DNA of 64,000 nt from Candidatus Nitrosomarinus catalina (GCF_002156965.1 NZ_CP021324.1:694681-758680), one strand, 5' to 3'; numbered from the stretch's first letter, positions 42,927-52,160 are shown. The notes: generated by a model not told the origin, from the sequence alone. Made by a program: numbers and translations.

Positions 42927-44027
42927 TCAAGAAGTTAATTTTTTAACCAACGCTACAAAATCTTCATTGGATAAAGGAGGAATTTTCATTATTTCTAAAT
43001 TTTCTGAAACATGTTCTGCAGATTTTTGACCTACTAGTGGAGCCAATACCCCAGGGGATGACCGAATAAATTGTAAGGCACGAAGTGATGATTTCAAATC
43101 ACTAAACTCGGGCATTACGCCAGGAGATAATAATCGACCTTGCATAAATGGAACACTTGTAAAAACTCCAATTCCAAGAGTTACTGCAGACTCCAAAATC
43201 GAGACAGGTTTATTTCCAATTATTTGATTTTTCCCTAAGAGAGCTTGATCATAATTCATGTTGTAAGGTAATTGGATAAATTTGAATCCATGATTATCCC
43301 CACCGATTTTTTTGGCCATTTGTACAATATCTTCTAAAGAAAGATGTTGGGGATCATTATCTTGAACTCTAAAGCACTCCCACGTAGCCATTCCATAAAA
43401 TTTGATTTTTCCTTCATCACGTTTTTGCTCATATAATTCAAAAACAGATTTTAATTTTTCCAAAAATTCATCTTTAGAAATATCTTTTATTTGTCCCTCG
43501 ATGCCATTATGCAAATACATTAAATCAATACATTCGAGATCTAAATTTTTCAAGCTTCTATCTAATTGATCAGATAAGTATGCAGTAGTCATACAGTGAT
43601 AACCAGAAGTTATGTCACCCTCTTTTACAATGCCAGGTTTTCCGAGTTCACGCATTACATACTGCATAAAATCTTCTTGAATGTCTGCATCATTTGTCAC
43701 ATATCCATTTTTACTACTTACAAAAACTTGATTTCGAGTGATTTTTTCTTCTTGAATTAGTTCAGATATTGCCTTACCAACAGAGCGTTCTGCTTTTTGG
43801 GCACGATAATTAATTGCAGTATCAATAACATTTACACCTGATAAAACAGTCTGTTTTACTGCATTTTTTACCAATTCATCAGTTTGACTATCAGGATTTC
43901 CCAAATAGGTTCCAATTCCCACATTTGAGAGATGTAAGTTCTCAAAAATTTTAAAATTATCTAGATTGACTTGAGAATTTTTTGAAAAGTTCTTTGTTCC
44001 CTCTGATGTAGCATATCCAGAAATCAT
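42927..44027 (-). CDS. aldo/keto reductase
   Basis: 366 residues, TIM-barrel NADPH oxidoreductase. VIDTAINYRAQKAERSVGKAI gives the catalytic Asp and Tyr; FVSSKNGY supplies the lysine; DLMYLHNGIE the His. The insert after GIGVFTSVPFMQGRL is typical of the larger archaeal group. Substrate unknown. ATG start. Confidence 0.92.
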   Translation of the reverse strand: MISGYATSEGTKNFSKNSQVNLDNFKIFENLHLSNVGIGTYLGNPDSQTDELVKNAVKQTVLSGVNVIDTAINYRAQKAERSVGKAISELIQEEKITRNQVFVSSKNGYVTNDADIQEDFMQYVMRELGKPGIVKEGDITSGYHCMTTAYLSDQLDRSLKNLDLECIDLMYLHNGIEGQIKDISKDEFLEKLKSVFELYEQKRDEGKIKFYGMATWECFRVQDNDPQHLSLEDIVQMAKKIGGDNHGFKFIQLPYNMNYDQALLGKNQIIGNKPVSILESAVTLGIGVFTSVPFMQGRLLSPGVMPEFSDLKSSLRALQFIRSSPGVLAPLVGQKSAEHVSENLEIMKIPPLSNEDFVALVKKLTS

Positions 44028-44126
44028 GAATTAATTAGAAATTAACTAAATTTATGTTTGTAGTAGAAATCCACCGACTAAACAACCATGAGAAATCAAT
44101 ATCTAGAGTAAGTTACAGTGAAAAGT

Positions 44127-44339
44127 ATGAAAATTATAATAAAAAATAATGAATCAGTAGAAACATATCATAATGCAGGTGATGTAGTTGTTCTTCCAAA
44201 AAGCAAACTAGTTAGAAGATTTAATGAATATGGTTCTTTGATTGAAGAATACAAACTTGTGGATAAAAAAATCACACTAGAGGATGATCTTGAAAATGAT
44301 CAAACTGAAATTGTTGTGACTTTACTTGTTGAAAAATAA
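44127..44339 (+). CDS. hypothetical protein, 70 residues
   Basis: Start taken at the ATG at 44127, three codons after an alternative GTG. A small beta-rich charged protein (MKIIIKNNESVETYHNAGDVVVLPKS at the beginning, IVVTLLVEK at the end). No motif recognised. Near the membrane Cys-rich gene at 44411 on the same strand. Confidence 0.6.
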   Translation: MKIIIKNNESVETYHNAGDVVVLPKSKLVRRFNEYGSLIEEYKLVDKKITLEDDLENDQTEIVVTLLVEK

Positions 44340-44410
44340 TATTGTAAATAACAAACAAACTAGAAAGAATAATGAGAAAATCATATCAAGAACAATGTAC
44401 TTGATAAATC

Positions 44411-44674
44411 ATGAATCCAAAAAAAATAATCATATTTCCAGTAATCATATTTTTAATTCTCTTCACTGTTGGGATGTTACTAAGTACTATAATAGAAATA
44501 GATAATCCAAAATCAACTCTACCTGTAATTGGACTTGATAACTGCTCGGTGTGGTATGACGGATGTAACACATGCACGATTATAACAAATCCGGAAGGCA
44601 CAGAGGATTTTGCATGTACAAAAATGGCTTGTTCAGAATATGAAATGCCAATATGTTTGGAGCCAATTCCTTAA
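44411..44674 (+). CDS. membrane-anchored Cys-rich protein (WYDGCNTC domain)
   Basis: 87 residues: an N-terminal membrane helix (about 5-28, IIIFPVIIFLILFTVGMLLS) and an extracytoplasmic domain with six cysteines: NCSVWYDGCNTCTII, FACTKMACSEYEMPIC. The spacing resembles a small disulfide-bonded domain seen in secreted bacterial proteins. Function unknown. ATG start. Confidence 0.75.
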   Translation: MNPKKIIIFPVIIFLILFTVGMLLSTIIEIDNPKSTLPVIGLDNCSVWYDGCNTCTIITNPEGTEDFACTKMACSEYEMPICLEPIP

Positions 44675-44767
44675 TCAAATATCTACTCTAATCACATAAC
44701 CAAAGAATTTCAAGGTAAAATATCGAATAAGTTAGTAAAGAAATTGTTGCAGTATAGATAGATGGGG

Positions 44768-45652
44768 TTAAAGAGGAATTAAGAAACCAATGACAAATAA
44801 TATTCCAGTAAGACGACTAAATTTTAAAGTTGAACTCATGTAAGGAACTAGTTCATCAACAGAATCATAATTTTTTTGCAAGCCAATTCCAGATTTGATT
44901 ATCAATGGAAAACTCATCAAACTAATCAAAGTCAAAATAGGCAAATAATTCAACAAAACCCCAATTACAATAACAGCATAAGCAAATAATGGGAAAATCC
45001 AAAATAATTTTCGTGCTTTGGCTTTTCCAACTGCAATCACTAATGTTTTTCTGCCTTTTGATTTATCAGCATCATGATCAGGAAATGATGCAATAAACAA
45101 TACTAAAGATGATAAAGTTCCAATGACAATTCCAGCTAGAATGGATTCAATATTGACTTCACCAGATTGAATGTAGAAAGTTCCAATGACAATCATGGAT
45201 CCCTTTACAGCAACAAAAAATTCACCTAAACCAGAATCAACAATCTTAGTAGAGTAAAAATAGATTGAAAGAATTGCAAAACCCAAAATTATTGCAATCA
45301 AAATACCATATGTAATAACAAAATAACTACCAATCAATGCTCCAAGTACTAAGAAAAATACACCAGCACGATAAACAGAAGAAGGTTTGAGTAATCCTTC
45401 AGGCAATACACCTGTTCCACCACTCATTTTAGTTCTAGTGGTTTTAGTATCAATTCCTCGTTTGAAATCCCAGTAATCATTAAGCAAATCAACACTTGCA
45501 TGCAATGCCATCACACCTGCAAATGTCAAAAGAGCATCGAAATATTCTATCGAACCACTTTGATACCAATTTAGTGCCAATCCAGTCATTACTGCAATTA
45601 CAGAAGCTAAAAGAAAACGAACTCGAATTACACGTAACCAAACTGAAATCAT
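44768..45652 (-). CDS. UbiA/MenA-family prenyltransferase
   Basis: 294 residues, multiple membrane helices. The two Asp-rich motifs are DLLNDYWDFKRGID (about 57-70) and DHDADKSKGRKTL (about 193-205), as in 1,4-dihydroxy-2-naphthoate prenyltransferase MenA; the latter makes a quinone precursor. Likely quinone or related prenyl lipid synthesis. ATG start. Confidence 0.9.
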   Translation of the reverse strand: MISVWLRVIRVRFLLASVIAVMTGLALNWYQSGSIEYFDALLTFAGVMALHASVDLLNDYWDFKRGIDTKTTRTKMSGGTGVLPEGLLKPSSVYRAGVFFLVLGALIGSYFVITYGILIAIILGFAILSIYFYSTKIVDSGLGEFFVAVKGSMIVIGTFYIQSGEVNIESILAGIVIGTLSSLVLFIASFPDHDADKSKGRKTLVIAVGKAKARKLFWIFPLFAYAVIVIGVLLNYLPILTLISLMSFPLIIKSGIGLQKNYDSVDELVPYMSSTLKFSRLTGILFVIGFLIPL

Positions 45653-45736
45653 AAGTGATTATGCCATTTTTTAGTATAAAATTCGTTAGTTTCTATTTTA
45701 ACTAAATTATATACGAAAATATTTCAAAAGGTAGTC

Positions 45737-45943
45737 ATGAGGTTTGGAAAAATTGAAGAAAATGAGAAAATTATCAAATTTAATTTAGAATTAAAATGTA
45801 ATAATTGTGAAAAAAAAGTTCCAGGAGGAATGAAAACAGGTGAAAAATATTTTCAAACAGAGGAATATTTTGCACAATTAAATGAATTCAAAAAAACATA
45901 TCTTTGCGGAGTTTGTAGAGATAAAAAGAGAACAGATAATTAG
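45737..45943 (+). CDS. small CxxC protein, 68 residues
   Basis: 68 residues with LKCNNCEKKVPGG and, later, YLCGVCRDKKRTDN: two CxxC pairs separated by about 42 residues. Likely one zinc. ATG start, about 85 bp from the divergent MenA-like gene. Another of the tiny zinc proteins. Confidence 0.7.
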   Translation: MRFGKIEENEKIIKFNLELKCNNCEKKVPGGMKTGEKYFQTEEYFAQLNEFKKTYLCGVCRDKKRTDN

Positions 45944-45948
45944 ATTTT

Positions 45949-46350
45949 TTAAACTAAAGACTCATCATTAACTTCAATAGGTTTTCTACCCATAAATCCA
46001 GATTCTTTATCATGCCAAAATTTAATTTCAGTTTCGCCATGTTTCCAACATAAGCAAACTTCATCATCAAACCTTTTTGAAGGAAAATCAAGTAATCCCT
46101 GATCTATACTTTTTATCATGACTCCAGTACTCTCTAAAATTTCAATTGATTGATAAAATTTAGTAATTGCAGTATTGAGTTTTTGTTTTAATTCCATGTA
46201 TTTTTCAAAAGAATTTGTAGTAGATACAGTTAGTTGGAGTTCTTTTTCAATTTTTGTTATATCATTTTTTTTAGCCAATGAATATTCAAATTTTTTAATC
46301 ACATCAGGTAATGCATCATTAGCTTCTTTTGCAGTGAAAAAGGAAAACAT
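45949..46350 (-). CDS. DUF2203 protein
   Basis: 133 residues from the ATG at 46350. FTAKEANDALPDVIKKF at the start, a helical middle, and a C-terminus with LLDFPSKRFDDEVCLCWKHGE and EIKFWHDKESGFMGRKPI. These are the hallmarks of DUF2203, a family of unknown function conserved in archaea and bacteria. Convergent with the 45737 gene. Confidence 0.88.
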   Translation of the reverse strand: MFSFFTAKEANDALPDVIKKFEYSLAKKNDITKIEKELQLTVSTTNSFEKYMELKQKLNTAITKFYQSIEILESTGVMIKSIDQGLLDFPSKRFDDEVCLCWKHGETEIKFWHDKESGFMGRKPIEVNDESLV

Positions 46351-46421
46351 GAGTCTTTTCAAAAACCCTTAATTAAAAATCTTAGGTGCAAATTTATTAA
46401 TCATAGATTTTATTTCATAAT

Positions 46422-46700
46422 ATGAGTGAAGATCCATTAGAAGCAATAATTTTACAAACAATTAATGGTGCAATAGCTACTATTCCAGGCTATCTTGAAG
46501 AAATTAAGGCAAGTAATGACACCCTAAAAGTAAAAAATCCTGAAGAATTTGTTTATGGAATCGTGATGGGCATGGCATTAGGAATGAGTGGAGCAATATT
46601 GAGTGCACAAGAAAAACCACCCACTCCAGAGGATCAAATGAGAGTCAGAGACATAATATACAAACACATTCCAGAAATCCGTGAAAGAATTTTCAATTGA
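46422..46700 (+). CDS. hypothetical helical protein, 92 residues
   Basis: Not recognised. A soluble helical protein with small-residue-rich GIVMGMALGMSGAILSAQ helix that could be membrane-associated. ATG start. Its stop overlaps the start of the split-barrel gene (TTGA), suggesting an operon. Confidence 0.65.
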   Translation: MSEDPLEAIILQTINGAIATIPGYLEEIKASNDTLKVKNPEEFVYGIVMGMALGMSGAILSAQEKPPTPEDQMRVRDIIYKHIPEIRERIFN

Positions 46701-47095
46701 CAAAATTCAAGGAATCAGAAATTAGTTTTCTAAAATCAATAGAGGAAGCAAGAATTGCGACATCAAATAACAACATACCACATGTTAAACCAGTTTCTTT
46801 CATATTTTATAAAAATACAATAATTATTGCCACAGATTATCAAACAAAATCATTTCAAAACATCAAAGTCAATCCTCACACAAGCATTGTAATTGACAGA
46901 TATGTTCCAGGAAATCACAAAGCAGTATGTATTCAAGGACAAGTAAAAATTATTGAATCAGGAAAAGAGTTTGCAGAATATTATGAAATGTTTTATGAAA
47001 AATTTCAATGGGTAAAAAATGACCCATGGAAGGAAAATGAGGCACCATTTTTACAAATTATTCCAAAAAACCATACAAGTTGGGGATTAAATTAA
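46697..47095 (+). CDS. PPOX/F420-type split-barrel flavin-binding protein
   Basis: 132 residues from a TTG start that overlaps the previous stop. RIATSNNNIPHVKPVSFIFY, IIIATDYQTKSFQNIK and SIVIDRYVP with AVCIQGQVKII match the pyridoxamine-5'-phosphate-oxidase-like barrel; such proteins bind FMN or F420. Substrate unknown. Confidence 0.85.
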   Translation: MTKFKESEISFLKSIEEARIATSNNNIPHVKPVSFIFYKNTIIIATDYQTKSFQNIKVNPHTSIVIDRYVPGNHKAVCIQGQVKIIESGKEFAEYYEMFYEKFQWVKNDPWKENEAPFLQIIPKNHTSWGLN

Positions 47096-47099
47096 AAAA

Positions 47100-48155
47100 T
47101 TATTCAATTTTATATCTTAAAATTGCTAAAACAGAGTCATCAATTTCAAGTTTTTGAATAATCTTTGGAGACATGGCAAACTCAATTCTACATGAAGTAT
47201 TTTTTGCCTCTTCTAACATTTTAAGAATATTTTTGAATTGAGGTTTGGTATGAAACAGTGTAGAAACAATTAGGGTTTCCACACTTCCCATTTTTAGCGC
47301 ACGATTAATTATATTATTTCTTTTAGCAGTTAGTCCTTCCTTAACTAATTTCTCATATTTTTGCATCAATTCTTCCATGTGTTTTTTTCTATACTCATAA
47401 AGATGATGAATGATTATCTTATGGATGTCCTTAATAGGAGTTGTAAAAGACAAACCTTCAACAAATCTGCATTTAGAAGTTAATTCAGAATTTAATTCAT
47501 CGTAGAATTCCGTTTTGCCATTACCACTACCTCCCAAAAGAATTAATTCAGAATTATCAGACATCAGTCTAACTTTATTTGCAACTTTTTTGAAAAAGAC
47601 ATGAATTTTTGTTTGTCTTGCTCTCAAAAATCTTCCCTGACTTTGTCCACCTTTTTTATGCCTTCCTTGTAAATCAATTTTTAATTTAGATTCTTGAATA
47701 ATTTGACTGCCAATGAATTTTTGTATTCTGGCAGTTTTTTGATCAACTGTTACTATCAAAATAGTATAATTGGTTTTAAGAATATCAGAAAAAGGTTTGA
47801 CATATGGTTTTTTGTTTACGATGTAAAGATAAGGTAATTTTTTTGAAGTGCCAATTACTTTGAGATGAATTTTACCATCAACAATCCAACCAAAAAGACA
47901 TAATGTTTTAGTAAATTTACCAACAGATACAGGATTTTTTTTTAATTCTAAAATCTTATTTTCAATTTTCTTTTTAATTTTTTCAACAGAATCCGATCTT
48001 TTAGTTTCTTGTAATAATTGAATTGTGTTTTCACCTTTACCATAAGGATAGTAAACAGAAACACATTGACCTTTGACTTCCTTTAATTCAAATACAAATT
48101 GATTAATGGACAGCCACTCAGAAGGGTCAATTTCAGAAAATTGGGATACAGACAC
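47100..48155 (-). CDS. aRF1/eRF1-like GGQ protein without NIKS motif
   Basis: 351 residues. The middle domain carries GRHKKGGQSQGRF (GGQ at 169-171), the catalytic loop for peptidyl-tRNA hydrolysis, and the C-terminus resembles the aRF1 C-domain (about 240-351). The N-terminal 110 residues lack the NIKS stop-codon-reading motif found in true aRF1. It fits the Vms1/VLRF1-like group, which releases nascent chains from stalled ribosomes. Role in ribosome rescue is inferred. ATG start. Confidence 0.8.
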   Translation of the reverse strand: MSVSQFSEIDPSEWLSINQFVFELKEVKGQCVSVYYPYGKGENTIQLLQETKRSDSVEKIKKKIENKILELKKNPVSVGKFTKTLCLFGWIVDGKIHLKVIGTSKKLPYLYIVNKKPYVKPFSDILKTNYTILIVTVDQKTARIQKFIGSQIIQESKLKIDLQGRHKKGGQSQGRFLRARQTKIHVFFKKVANKVRLMSDNSELILLGGSGNGKTEFYDELNSELTSKCRFVEGLSFTTPIKDIHKIIIHHLYEYRKKHMEELMQKYEKLVKEGLTAKRNNIINRALKMGSVETLIVSTLFHTKPQFKNILKMLEEAKNTSCRIEFAMSPKIIQKLEIDDSVLAILRYKIE

Positions 48156-48295
48156 AGAATTCGAAGAAATTACTTTTTTAATAAGAGTTTGAAATGGAGG
48201 TTAAAAAGGCCAAATTCATTGAGTGATGTTTAGTAAATGGCACAAAAAAGTGATAATTTGTCCTAAAAAGTCGTTTTTTTTGAATAAATTTGAAA

Positions 48296-48310
48296 TAGCT
48301 TATATACTAA
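48296..48310 (+). promoter_or_regulatory. promoter of the TFB-TBP operon
   Basis: The tract GCTTATATACTAA carries a TATA box at about 48301-48306, preceded by a purine-rich stretch (TTTGAAATA) like a BRE. Transcription would start near 48327, giving a leader of about 30 nt to the ATG at 48357. This excludes the upstream GTG at 48318 as the start. Confidence 0.6.
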
Positions 48311-48356
48311 TAGCGTTGTGAAATACTGTATTATTTTGGTTCAAGAAGTTTCGAAT

Positions 48357-49256
48357 ATGGATACACTTTGTGGTCGTTGTGGAAAACACGGAATTACCAC
48401 AGATACTGTAACTGGAGAAAGATTTTGTGGCAAATGTGGATATGTAATTACTGAAACCCTACAGGACGCAGGACCTGAATGGAGATCATTTTCAAAAGAT
48501 GGAGGAGCAGATCCAACACGAACTGGTGCACCAACATCATTGACAATGCACGACAGAGGACTTGCAACAATCATCAATCCGCTAAACAAAGATGCATCTG
48601 GAAAACCATTATCAACTTCAATGAAAAGTACAATCGAACGTCTTAGAACTTGGGACAGCAGAAGTAAAGTAAATGCATCATCAGATAAAAATCTCAGACA
48701 AGCACTAAGTGAGCTTGCTACATTAAAAGACAAACTTTCACTTTCAGATTCAGTTATAGAAAAAGCAGCTTACATTTACAGAAAAGCTTTAGAAAAAGGA
48801 TTAGTTAAAGGACGTTCCATTTCTGCATTAATTGCATCAGCATTGTATGCAGCATGTAGAGATACCGAAACTCCAAGAACGCTAAAAGATGTTGCAGATG
48901 CAGGAAACATTAAGAAAAAAGACATCGCAAGATGTTATAGACTATTACATAGAGAATTAGAATTAAAAATGCCAGTAGTTGATCCAACACAATGTGTTGC
49001 AAAAATTGCAAGTAAGTTACAAATTTCTGAAAAAACAAAACGTTACGGAATTAAAGTTTTAAGAGAAGCACAAGAACATGAAGAATCTGCAGGTAAAGAC
49101 CCAATGGGACTTGCAGCAGCAGCATTGTATTTGTCATGTGTCAAAAATGGAGAAGACAGAACTCAAAGAGACATCGCAGAAGCTGCTAACGTAACAGAAG
49201 TAACAATTAGAAATAGATACAAAGGACTGAGATTAGATCAGAGTATTGAGAGGTAG
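48357..49256 (+). CDS. tfb: transcription factor B (TFB)
   Basis: 299 residues from the ATG at 48357. N-terminal zinc ribbon CGRCGKHG...FCGKCGYV (CxxC, CxxC), the B-finger region around WRSF, and two cyclin-like repeats (about 105-195 and 200-290). Recruits RNA polymerase to TBP-TATA. Located 9 bp upstream of TBP, so both are expressed together. A second TFB is at 58434. Confidence 0.95.
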   Translation: MDTLCGRCGKHGITTDTVTGERFCGKCGYVITETLQDAGPEWRSFSKDGGADPTRTGAPTSLTMHDRGLATIINPLNKDASGKPLSTSMKSTIERLRTWDSRSKVNASSDKNLRQALSELATLKDKLSLSDSVIEKAAYIYRKALEKGLVKGRSISALIASALYAACRDTETPRTLKDVADAGNIKKKDIARCYRLLHRELELKMPVVDPTQCVAKIASKLQISEKTKRYGIKVLREAQEHEESAGKDPMGLAAAALYLSCVKNGEDRTQRDIAEAANVTEVTIRNRYKGLRLDQSIER

Positions 49257-49265
49257 AATGAGATA

Positions 49266-49826
49266 ATGCCACAAACAAAACCAGTAATTGCAATTGTAAA
49301 CGTTGTTGCATCTGCAACAATTGATCAGAAATTAGATTTAGTTGATATTACAAAAAAATTCCCAGATGTAGAATATCATCCAGAACAATTCCCAGGAGCA
49401 GTATTTAGATTAAAGAATCCAAAGACTGCAACGTTGCTATTTAGTTCAGGTAAAATGGTATGTACCGGTGCCAAATCTCAAGAATTAGCAGAAACAGCTG
49501 TTTCCAACGTTGTTAAAATTTTAAGAAAAGGTAAAATTAAAATCAAAAAAGACGCCGTAGTTTCAATTCAAAATATCGTATCATCAATCAACCTTGGAGG
49601 CAAAGTCAACTTGGAGCAAGCAGCAAGAACACTTCCAAGAAGTATGTACGAACCGGAACAATTCCCAGGTCTTATTCACAGAATGCTTGACCCAAAGACA
49701 GTCATCTTGATTTTTGCATCAGGAAAACTTGTTTGTGTTGGAGCTAAACTTGAGAAAGAGATTCATCGCTCAGTACACCAAATTCATAGTCTATTAGAAG
49801 AAAAAGACTTGATGGTTTACGATTAA
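49266..49826 (+). CDS. tbp: TATA-binding protein
   Basis: 186 residues, two direct repeats of about 90 residues. Each has the FPG...R...PKT...LFSSGKMVCTGAKS-type block (first repeat FSSGKMVCTGAK, second FASGKLVCVGAK). Conserved TATA-contact residues are intact. Follows tfb directly and precedes the convergent secreted protein at 49834. Confidence 0.96.
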   Translation: MPQTKPVIAIVNVVASATIDQKLDLVDITKKFPDVEYHPEQFPGAVFRLKNPKTATLLFSSGKMVCTGAKSQELAETAVSNVVKILRKGKIKIKKDAVVSIQNIVSSINLGGKVNLEQAARTLPRSMYEPEQFPGLIHRMLDPKTVILIFASGKLVCVGAKLEKEIHRSVHQIHSLLEEKDLMVYD

Positions 49827-49833
49827 TTAAAAA

Positions 49834-51117
49834 TTATTCATTAATTTTTAATGGAATTTCAATGCTTCCAAAGTTTTCATTAACTCTAAAACTATAACTC
49901 TTTGAAGAATCATATTCAAATTGATTTCCACCATATCCAATATTTGGACCAAACATCATGTTAAAAATAACAGAGGTTCCAGGATTTATTGGAATTTGGC
50001 CAGATACGAAATCCATGCCAGCATATTTGAATGCCTTTGAACCATCCCAAACATCATAACTACAGATAGACGGACCTGTGCACTTTAATGAAATTACTTC
50101 ATTGCCAGTATTTTCAGCTAAAATTCTTAATCTTAGCATTGCTTGACCAGAAGAACTGATTTCAAATTCATTTCCAAAATTTCCAATTCCAGGATAATAG
50201 TAAGTGATTGGACCTACACCATATTCATTTGAAGATTTTTTAAATTCTATAAATTCAAGATTTTGTTTTATTTCCTTTTCACAATTTAGTCGCTTGTATG
50301 TAGACTTGATCGATTGACATTCAGTTAGCAAAGGATCGACATTATCAGAAACTAATTCAACAGAGTCATCACTAACGGATATGATTCCAGTTTTTACAAG
50401 ATGTGTAATCCCACTAAGAAAATCAGATTCAGTGATTTGGCCTTCTGCCCACCAGCCAGCATTATTTTTTACCCAAGCAGGAATTTTATCACTTTTTTCT
50501 GCAGATGAGGTTTCATTTATTTCAAGAATCTTTTCTTTGATTAAAAATTGAATACCTTGAATGAAAGCATCATCATCAATGTCATCATTTGCCCACCAGC
50601 CTGCATTATTTTTAATCCATGATGGAACTTGTTCAACAGATAAAGACATACGGTATTTTGAATCTATATTGTCAAGTAATGGCTGCATATTTTGACCAGA
50701 TATTTTTACAATTGCAGCTGAGAATATTTCAGATGTTGAGCCATCTGGCATTGTAAAATCAACATATTTTGCATATACAGTATCACCAGGCATTGAAACT
50801 AGTCTATTTTTTACAGTATCACCAGAGTCAGCAACAAACACACGACCTTTGAAAATACCACTGTAAACTCCTGTTTCTACAACTTGGATTTCAAGGCCAG
50901 CTGGAGAAGAATCAGACCACACAGATATCATAAATTTATCAGCAAAATTTGGATATTCTTTTTTATTCATATCATTATCATGTACATAGATATCAACAAA
51001 CGAATTTGTTGAAATGATTTCTTGTTTCCAATACATAGTACCAACATTAGAGGATTCAGCAAAGGCTATTGGAATTGAAAAAACAAGTAATGGAATGATC
51101 AAAAATAAAAGATTCAT
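49834..51117 (-). CDS. secreted protein with two WIKNNAGWWA repeats
   Basis: 427 residues. Signal peptide (about 1-20), an N-terminal beta domain of about 150 residues, two repeat modules (VPSWIKNNAGWWANDDID and IPAWVKNNAGWWAEGQI), a linker and a C-terminal beta domain (YYPGIGNFGNEFEISSSG ... GPNIGYGGNQFEY). The C-terminal domain is clearly homologous to that of the next gene at 51213. Likely extracellular or surface attached. A TTAGCACTA element lies 50 bp upstream of the ATG. Confidence 0.8.
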   Translation of the reverse strand: MNLLFLIIPLLVFSIPIAFAESSNVGTMYWKQEIISTNSFVDIYVHDNDMNKKEYPNFADKFMISVWSDSSPAGLEIQVVETGVYSGIFKGRVFVADSGDTVKNRLVSMPGDTVYAKYVDFTMPDGSTSEIFSAAIVKISGQNMQPLLDNIDSKYRMSLSVEQVPSWIKNNAGWWANDDIDDDAFIQGIQFLIKEKILEINETSSAEKSDKIPAWVKNNAGWWAEGQITESDFLSGITHLVKTGIISVSDDSVELVSDNVDPLLTECQSIKSTYKRLNCEKEIKQNLEFIEFKKSSNEYGVGPITYYYPGIGNFGNEFEISSSGQAMLRLRILAENTGNEVISLKCTGPSICSYDVWDGSKAFKYAGMDFVSGQIPINPGTSVIFNMMFGPNIGYGGNQFEYDSSKSYSFRVNENFGSIEIPLKINE

Positions 51118-51166
51118 GAAATTTTTTACTTTTTTTAATTATATAAAAAGTGGAACTAGTAAGCAA

Positions 51167-51175
51167 TAGTGCTAA
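51167..51175 (-). promoter_or_regulatory. TTAGCACTA element, 49834 gene
   Basis: Coding strand TTAGCACTA, 50 bp upstream of the ATG at 51117 and about 19-20 bp upstream of the TATA-like tract at 51140-51148. Confidence 0.65.
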
Positions 51176-51212
51176 ATAAATAAAAATAAAATAAAAATAA
51201 GAAAAAGAAGTC

Positions 51213-52160
51213 TTATTCTAGGTCTAGGTGAACATCCAAACTACCAAATGGTTCATTGATTCTGAATGTGTATGTCTTTGAAGGATCATATTCAAATTCA
51301 GTTCCACCATATCCAATATTTGGACCAAATAGAATGTTGAACTCCTTGGCTGTTCCAGGATTTAGGTTGATTTGTCCACTAGTGAAATCCATGCCAGAAT
51401 ATTTGAAAGATTTTGAACCGTCCCAAACATCATAGTTACAAATTGAAGGACTTGTACAATTCAAACTAACAATGTCTGAAGAAATGTTATCGGCCAACAT
51501 TCTGATATTCAAAATTGGTTGTCCTGTAGGACTAATTTCAAAGGTGTTACCCTCAGAATTTACACCAAACCAATAATAATTGATTGGTCCTACTTGCATT
51601 AATTCAGCACCAGTTTTGTATGTATGAACAAGAATTTCTTGTTTAATTGGCTTTTCACAATCAAGTCTTTTGTAGGCCTTGACTATTTCTGAACATTTCT
51701 CTAATTCAGCTTCAAGAGAAGCAATTACAGGGTCATCGCTTGATGATGTAGATTTTTGTTCCTTTTTAGCAGATGCCATTTCAGTAGCAGCCTTTGCTAC
51801 ATCACTAGCTTGTTCAGGTAATACTTTCATGATTCCTTCTTTGATCAAGAATTGAATTCCTTGAACAAATGAATCGTCATCTATGGTACCATCAGCCCAC
51901 CAGCCTGCGTTGTTTTTAATCCAGGATGGGATTTCATTACTAGAACTTACTCCTTGTGTGGTTGGAGGAATTTCCATGATTCCTTCTTTGATCAAGAATT
52001 GAATTCCTTGAACAAATGAATCGTCGTCAATTGTTCCTTCTGCCCACCAGCCTGCGTTGTTTTTTACCCAAGATGGTACTTCTGCATATACAGACGAAAC
52101 ACTTGAGCCAACAAGCAGCAATACGGCAATTGTTGAAATTGCTGTTATGAGAGTTTTCAT
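51213..52160 (-). CDS. secreted paralogue with two WIKNNAGWWA repeats
   Basis: 315 residues. Signal peptide (about 1-26), then two repeats (VPSWVKNNAGWWAEGTIDD and IPSWIKNNAGWWADGTIDD, each followed by DSFVQGIQFLIKEGI), a Ser/Lys linker and a C-terminal beta domain shared with the neighbouring 49834 gene. The two genes probably arose by tandem duplication, with the N-terminal beta domain lost or gained. ATG start. Confidence 0.8.
   Translation of the reverse strand: MKTLITAISTIAVLLLVGSSVSSVYAEVPSWVKNNAGWWAEGTIDDDSFVQGIQFLIKEGIMEIPPTTQGVSSSNEIPSWIKNNAGWWADGTIDDDSFVQGIQFLIKEGIMKVLPEQASDVAKAATEMASAKKEQKSTSSSDDPVIASLEAELEKCSEIVKAYKRLDCEKPIKQEILVHTYKTGAELMQVGPINYYWFGVNSEGNTFEISPTGQPILNIRMLADNISSDIVSLNCTSPSICNYDVWDGSKSFKYSGMDFTSGQINLNPGTAKEFNILFGPNIGYGGTEFEYDPSKTYTFRINEPFGSLDVHLDLE

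Noticed and set aside
48341-48733. 130-codon minus-strand frame
   Set aside because: Antisense to the well-supported TFB gene; Ser/Leu-rich shadow frame.
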